Made by a program: the position numbers and the translations under genes | The notes under the pieces: generated by a model | Seen by the model: the letters and a program-made list of their open reading frames with translations, nothing else | What the model was told of the DNA's origin: nothing | The model's database searches: none | NCBI GenBank assembly: GCA_002726845.1 | Contig: PBSP01000096.1 | Span: 1 to 8,335, forward strand | Direction of reading: 5' to 3' | DNA: 8,335 bases | DNA from: Methanobacteriota archaeon | Lineage (GTDB): Archaea > Thermoplasmatota > Poseidoniia > Poseidoniales > Poseidoniaceae | In this document: one piece after another, positions 5,300 through 8,335 of the stretch | Layout of the letters: each line of letters begins with the position of its first letter | Position numbering within the stretch: the first letter of the stretch is position 1

Positions 5300-7003
5300 A
5301 TGTCCACTTCCACCATCACATCACGTGAGTGGGACGATGTTGTTGGTTCGTACAACAGCGGCGGAAACGTGTCATTAGGAACCTCCTCAGGGGGCATTCA
5401 ACTGCTTGAACCGCAACGTGGCTTCGCAGCATTTTCGACAACATTTCGCTACATGTTTCGTGAGGAATGGCGAGAAAACATCGATTTCGCAAAGAAACGT
5501 CAAGTCGTGTTGTTCCCGTTGTTGCTCACGCTTGTAACGATGGTCACCACAATCGGTTTGCAGTTTCTTGTTGGCGATTCTGCTGCTCAATCCTCGGACA
5601 TGGATCGAAAGTCGTTCACCTGGGACCAACTTCGATTTGGTTTGCATTTGCCTTTGCTGTTCTTCAGTCTCGGTATGGGGACCTTTGCATTCCGTGGACG
5701 TGAAGCGATTTCTCAACGCGATGGGAACAAAAACCATCTCATCGCAGCCCCAGCCATCCAACCACTGCCAAACTCCATGGCACATTACGCATTTTTCGTT
5801 AAGGAATTGGTGTATTATGCGTTGCTGATTCTCACGCCCATTGTCGCTGGGATGTCACTGGGTATTTTGCTTGGGGATGTCGGTGCCGTTACAACGCCAC
5901 TCAAGTGGTCCTCTCTCCCGTGGACATGGCTCGCTATGTTTACCACCATTGCGCAAGGTCTTGCCATTTCCTTCCTTGCATCTTCATTGTGGATGCGAGG
6001 TCGGCCTTTCACAACATTGGGTCCCGTTGTCCTCGTGTTTCTTGGGATTGCTGTAGGTATCGGGCTCATCGATATTGATTGGGGACTTTGGGGATTGGCA
6101 ATTCAGCGTGAGCAAACCTTGTGGATTGTACTCGCTTCCCTCTTAGGGTGTTCGCTAATCGGCCTGGTTTCGGCAGTTTTGATTCTCGATGATTTTGAAG
6201 CAAACGTGATTGAGCATGCTGACTTGTTCGAACCCTTCTATCGACGCTTGAACTTCCTCGGCCGTGGTGAAGTTCGCCTTTTGGTTGCAAAAGAATTTGT
6301 TGACTTACGGCGCTCTGGAGCGTTGAAAAAGATGACCGTTTCGTACTCAATCCCTCTTCTTGTTCTTCTCGGTATGGCGTGGCTGGTCGACTTTGCTGAA
6401 GCACCGATTCCAATCAACCTCCTTTCCTATGCACCGTTTCTTGGCTTTTTTGGATTCAATTTTTATTCATGGCTCACGGCATTGGATTCTCCAGATTTCA
6501 TGAACGGTCTTCCGATGAGCGTCCCTCAGTTGATTCGAGCCAAAGTCGTGGTTTACTTTCTCGCAACCTCTTGGATTTCACTTATTTTCCTCGTGGTTAT
6601 GGCGTGGCGTCTCGATGAATGGGGTGCGCTCCCGATTGGAATCATCATCATGTTTGCAAATTCCATCTATATTGTCGCATTGACTGCCTTTTTGATGGGA
6701 TTGAGGCCCAACAAAGCCATTTTTGATGGCAAAATTATGACGTATTTTTGGATTGGAACTGTCTTACCGCTCTTGATGCTCTTCCTTCTTTCATTCACAC
6801 AAGGCGACACTGAATTCTATCAAAACTGGTTCTCTCAAGTCCGTGAAAGCGGTCTTGATGCTGAGTCGGTTCAATTCGATAGCGAACAAATGGAGCAAGG
6901 TTTCTGGGGCATGCTTGGTGTTTCATTAACATTGATCGGGGCGAGCGGTTTGTTGTGGAAGTTGATGGATCGCCGATGGGGCAAATCCCCCTTCGATAAC
7001 TAA
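5300..7003 (+). CDS. Large ABC-2 type permease with about twelve membrane helices
   Basis: This 567-residue integral membrane protein is the permease partner of the ATPase two bases upstream. About twelve hydrophobic segments are visible, near 69-91, 110-128, 164-192, 205-228, 238-256, 272-298, 350-368, 372-392, 415-438, 446-468, 478-500 and 535-555. They fall into two groups of six separated by a soluble middle part at about 300-345. Both halves begin with a similar charged segment: RYMFREEWRENIDFAKKRQ at 50-68 and VAKEFVDLRRSGALKK near 328-344. This suggests two ABC-2 half-permeases fused in one chain, as ordinary ABC-2 permeases have about six helices. If so, one chain would pair with two ATPase copies. 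The first 45 residues are hydrophilic and Ser/Gly-rich. No large extracytoplasmic domain or substrate motif is seen. Assignment as the ABC partner rests mainly on position and topology. Confidence 0.82.
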   Translation: MSTSTITSREWDDVVGSYNSGGNVSLGTSSGGIQLLEPQRGFAAFSTTFRYMFREEWRENIDFAKKRQVVLFPLLLTLVTMVTTIGLQFLVGDSAAQSSDMDRKSFTWDQLRFGLHLPLLFFSLGMGTFAFRGREAISQRDGNKNHLIAAPAIQPLPNSMAHYAFFVKELVYYALLILTPIVAGMSLGILLGDVGAVTTPLKWSSLPWTWLAMFTTIAQGLAISFLASSLWMRGRPFTTLGPVVLVFLGIAVGIGLIDIDWGLWGLAIQREQTLWIVLASLLGCSLIGLVSAVLILDDFEANVIEHADLFEPFYRRLNFLGRGEVRLLVAKEFVDLRRSGALKKMTVSYSIPLLVLLGMAWLVDFAEAPIPINLLSYAPFLGFFGFNFYSWLTALDSPDFMNGLPMSVPQLIRAKVVVYFLATSWISLIFLVVMAWRLDEWGALPIGIIIMFANSIYIVALTAFLMGLRPNKAIFDGKIMTYFWIGTVLPLLMLFLLSFTQGDTEFYQNWFSQVRESGLDAESVQFDSEQMEQGFWGMLGVSLTLIGASGLLWKLMDRRWGKSPFDN

Positions 7004-7038
7004 CAACATTGATGTGTCCCCGTCTCAGCGTTTCCAGC

Positions 7039-7596
7039 ATGAGTCGGGTTCTCGCTGTTTGTGGGATGCCTGGGTCAGGCAAAGGGGAATTCGCTGAAAT
7101 CTTCATCGAGGCGGACATTCCAGTTCGCTCGATGGGCGACATGGTCCGAGAGGAAGTCAACAAACGAGGACTTGAAATTACTCCGGGAGTGTTTGGCGTG
7201 GTGGCGGCCGATCTTCGACGGGAGTTTGGGGAGGACGTTCTCGCAGTTCGATTAACAGCAGCAGTTGACGCGTTGCTGGAAACGCATCCGCTTGTGTTGA
7301 TCGATGGGCTGCGAGGTACTGCAGAATACGATGTGTTCAATTCAACATGGGGTGAACGCTTTCAATCGGTTGCGATCCTTGCTGACAAAGAAATGCGATT
7401 TGCCAGAATGTCGGCACGAGGTCGTAGTGAGGACGGTGGAACTGCGACTTTTGAAGCACGGGATGAACGCGAGAAGGGATGGGGCCTTGAGGACCTCATT
7501 GATTCTGCGGATGTCAAAATCGAGAACAATGGCGATTTGGTTCAATTTCAAAATCAAATTCGAACATGGTTGGCCAACCTTATCCAAGCCTCTTGA
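7039..7596 (+). CDS. UPF0200 family P-loop nucleotide kinase-like protein
   Basis: The 185-residue protein closely follows the pattern of the archaeal UPF0200 family (Methanocaldococcus MJ1399-like), which is related to dephospho-CoA and adenylate kinases but has no firmly known substrate. The P-loop is GMPGSGKG at 9-16, followed by SMGDMVREEVNKRG at 31-44, LRREFGED at 59-66, VLIDGLRG at 86-93 (Walker B-like Asp D89, and Arg R92), a lid-like ARGRSEDGG at 127-135 and ERDxRE-like EARDEREKGWG at 140-150, ending with SADVKIENNG. ATG 7039 is preferred because members begin a few residues before the P-loop. An in-frame ATG at 7012 and TTG at 7009 would add nine or ten residues. No clear ribosome binding site precedes any of them. 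It lies 35 bases after the permease gene and 68 before the secretion ATPase gene. Confidence 0.88.
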   Translation: MSRVLAVCGMPGSGKGEFAEIFIEADIPVRSMGDMVREEVNKRGLEITPGVFGVVAADLRREFGEDVLAVRLTAAVDALLETHPLVLIDGLRGTAEYDVFNSTWGERFQSVAILADKEMRFARMSARGRSEDGGTATFEARDEREKGWGLEDLIDSADVKIENNGDLVQFQNQIRTWLANLIQAS

Positions 7597-7664
7597 CCTC
7601 GTTTTCCAACCAAAGGTTATAGTCGAGCGCGGCCTGTCATGGAACGTCTCGGCGGTGATTTGTT
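7597..7664 (+). promoter_or_regulatory. Intergenic region with possible weak promoter before the secretion ATPase
   Basis: The AT-rich element AAAGGTTATAG (7612-7622) resembles a poor archaeal TATA box. A start about 26 bases downstream (near 7644) would leave a 20-base leader holding the ribosome binding site GGTGAT. The spacing is reasonable but the match is weak, so read-through from the upstream gene is equally possible. Confidence 0.25.
7654..7659 (+). promoter_or_regulatory. Ribosome binding site of the secretion ATPase gene
   Basis: GGTGAT is a perfect six-base match to the archaeal 16S rRNA 3' end complement and sits five bases before ATG 7665. It confirms this start. Confidence 0.65.
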
Positions 7665-8335
7665 ATGGCTAGGAAAAAAGGTGGGGGCGGACGAGGTCGA
7701 CAAAGAGCACAACAACGCGCCCAGTATGATGAGCTGGACAAGTACCCTGTCATGCCACCGCATGCCTTTGCTCGCATTGTACGCGACAAGCGAACTCTGA
7801 ACATTATTTACCAGATTATTGAACCTCCAATGACCAAAAAAGAACAAGAGCAACGTGAGGAAATCATGGACATTTTCATTCGCTCGCTCACCGCCAATAT
7901 CGAAGAAATCGACGGAAACCCTGAGGCTTACCTTCGCACGGCAATGGATAAAGTCATCAAATCCTACGGAATGAAAATCACCAAGAAATCCAAGTCCAAG
8001 CTGTTTTACTACATTCGACGCGACCTTATCGGCTACGGTCAAATGGACGTGCTCATGAACGATGCGAACGTCGAGGATATTTCTCTTGACGGAACTGGGG
8101 TGCCGATTTTTGCGTATCACAGAAAGTTCGAGTCGGTAGAAACCACCTGCGTTTGGAACACAGATGAAGACTTGGAATCGTACGTTATCAAACTCGCACA
8201 GCGTTGTGGTAAGCACATATCCGTTGCAGATCCACTGCTCGATGCAACACTCATGGACGGTTCTCGAATTGTCATGAAATTGGGTCGAGAAGTCTCCACA
8301 AGAGGTTCCGCGTTCTGTATTCGAAGATTCAGAGA
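7665..8335 (+). CDS. Archaeal type II/IV secretion or archaellum-class ATPase, N-terminal part (cut by window end)
   Basis: This is the start of a GspE/PilB/TadA/FlaI superfamily ATPase, the hexameric cytosolic motor that builds type IV pilus-like filaments in archaea. The frame is open from ATG 7665 to the window end (223 codons plus two bases). Residues 1-18 are very basic and Gly-rich, followed by a helical region (about 30-100). The conserved N-domain segment then has FYYIRRDLIGYG at 114-125, MDVLMNDANVEDISLDG at 127-143, PIFAYHRKF at 147-155, KLAQRCGKHISVADPLLDA at 176-194, DGSRI at 198-202, and TRGSAFCIRRF at 212-222. This IGYG/LMND/EDIS/DGSR series is the hallmark of the family. Walker A and B and the His box lie beyond the window. 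The sequence shows neither whether it serves an archaellum nor an adhesion pilus; the usual partner is a FlaJ/TadC-like membrane protein, not visible here. Confidence 0.92.
   Translation, partial: MARKKGGGGRGRQRAQQRAQYDELDKYPVMPPHAFARIVRDKRTLNIIYQIIEPPMTKKEQEQREEIMDIFIRSLTANIEEIDGNPEAYLRTAMDKVIKSYGMKITKKSKSKLFYYIRRDLIGYGQMDVLMNDANVEDISLDGTGVPIFAYHRKFESVETTCVWNTDEDLESYVIKLAQRCGKHISVADPLLDATLMDGSRIVMKLGREVSTRGSAFCIRRFR

Noticed and set aside
4828..5328. A 166-residue forward open frame inside the ABC ATPase gene.
   Set aside because: It is out of frame with the ATPase, which has every ABC motif; the shadow has Cys/Trp-rich, irregular composition.
6795..7340. A 181-residue reverse-strand open frame across the permease end and kinase gene.
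   Set aside because: Its Ser/Arg/Thr-rich composition is typical of a shadow frame, and both forward genes have strong motifs or topology.
7617..8216. A 199-residue reverse-strand open frame at the right end.
   Set aside because: It is the antisense shadow of the secretion ATPase, whose forward frame carries clear family motifs and a good ribosome binding site.

Overview
The window looks like part of an archaeal chromosome, most likely a planktonic marine euryarchaeon of the Poseidoniales (Marine Group II) type. This placement is an inference. It rests on a UPF0200-family P-loop kinase (a family I know from archaea), an archaeal-type secretion/archaellum-class ATPase, GGAG/GGTGAT-type ribosome binding sites, intermediate GC content, and extremely tight gene packing. 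No rRNA, tRNA, CRISPR array, insertion sequence or long repeat was seen. No gap between genes exceeds about 100 bases.

Layout from left to right. (1) The 3' end of a rightward quinolinate synthase gene (nadA, 1-384) is cut by the window edge. (2) A leftward pair follows: a CrcB/Fluc fluoride channel (837-1214) and a small ferritin-like protein (385-804). (3) A rightward cluster comes next: an ITPase/HAM1-type XTP/dITP pyrophosphatase (1299-1919), an unrecognised two-helix membrane protein with a long charged tail (1949-2857), and a CPBP/Abi-family membrane protease (2867-3577). (4) A single leftward enoyl-CoA hydratase/isomerase gene lies at 3578-4420. (5) A rightward run fills the rest: an ABC-2 type ATPase (4515-5297), its very large 12-helix permease (5300-7003), a UPF0200 nucleotide kinase-like protein (7039-7596), and the first 223 codons of a type II/IV secretion or archaellum-class ATPase (7665 to the edge).

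The only clear functional partnership is the ABC ATPase with its permease, which are two bases apart and form one exporter-like system. The dITPase is a nucleotide-pool cleaning enzyme, and nadA belongs to NAD biosynthesis. The hydratase belongs to acyl-CoA metabolism but has no beta-oxidation neighbours here. The unknown membrane protein and the CPBP protease are nine bases apart and probably co-transcribed, so a membrane-processing relationship is possible but unproven.

Most of the window is ordinary housekeeping and accessory metabolism. The points most worth a second look are: two tail-to-tail gene pairs that abut with zero spacing through the same TGATCA palindrome; a ferritin-like protein with substitutions at two expected metal ligands; a fluoride channel with Met in place of one pore Phe; and the unrecognised membrane protein next to the CPBP protease. 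I did not find convincing evidence of a complete new multi-gene system.
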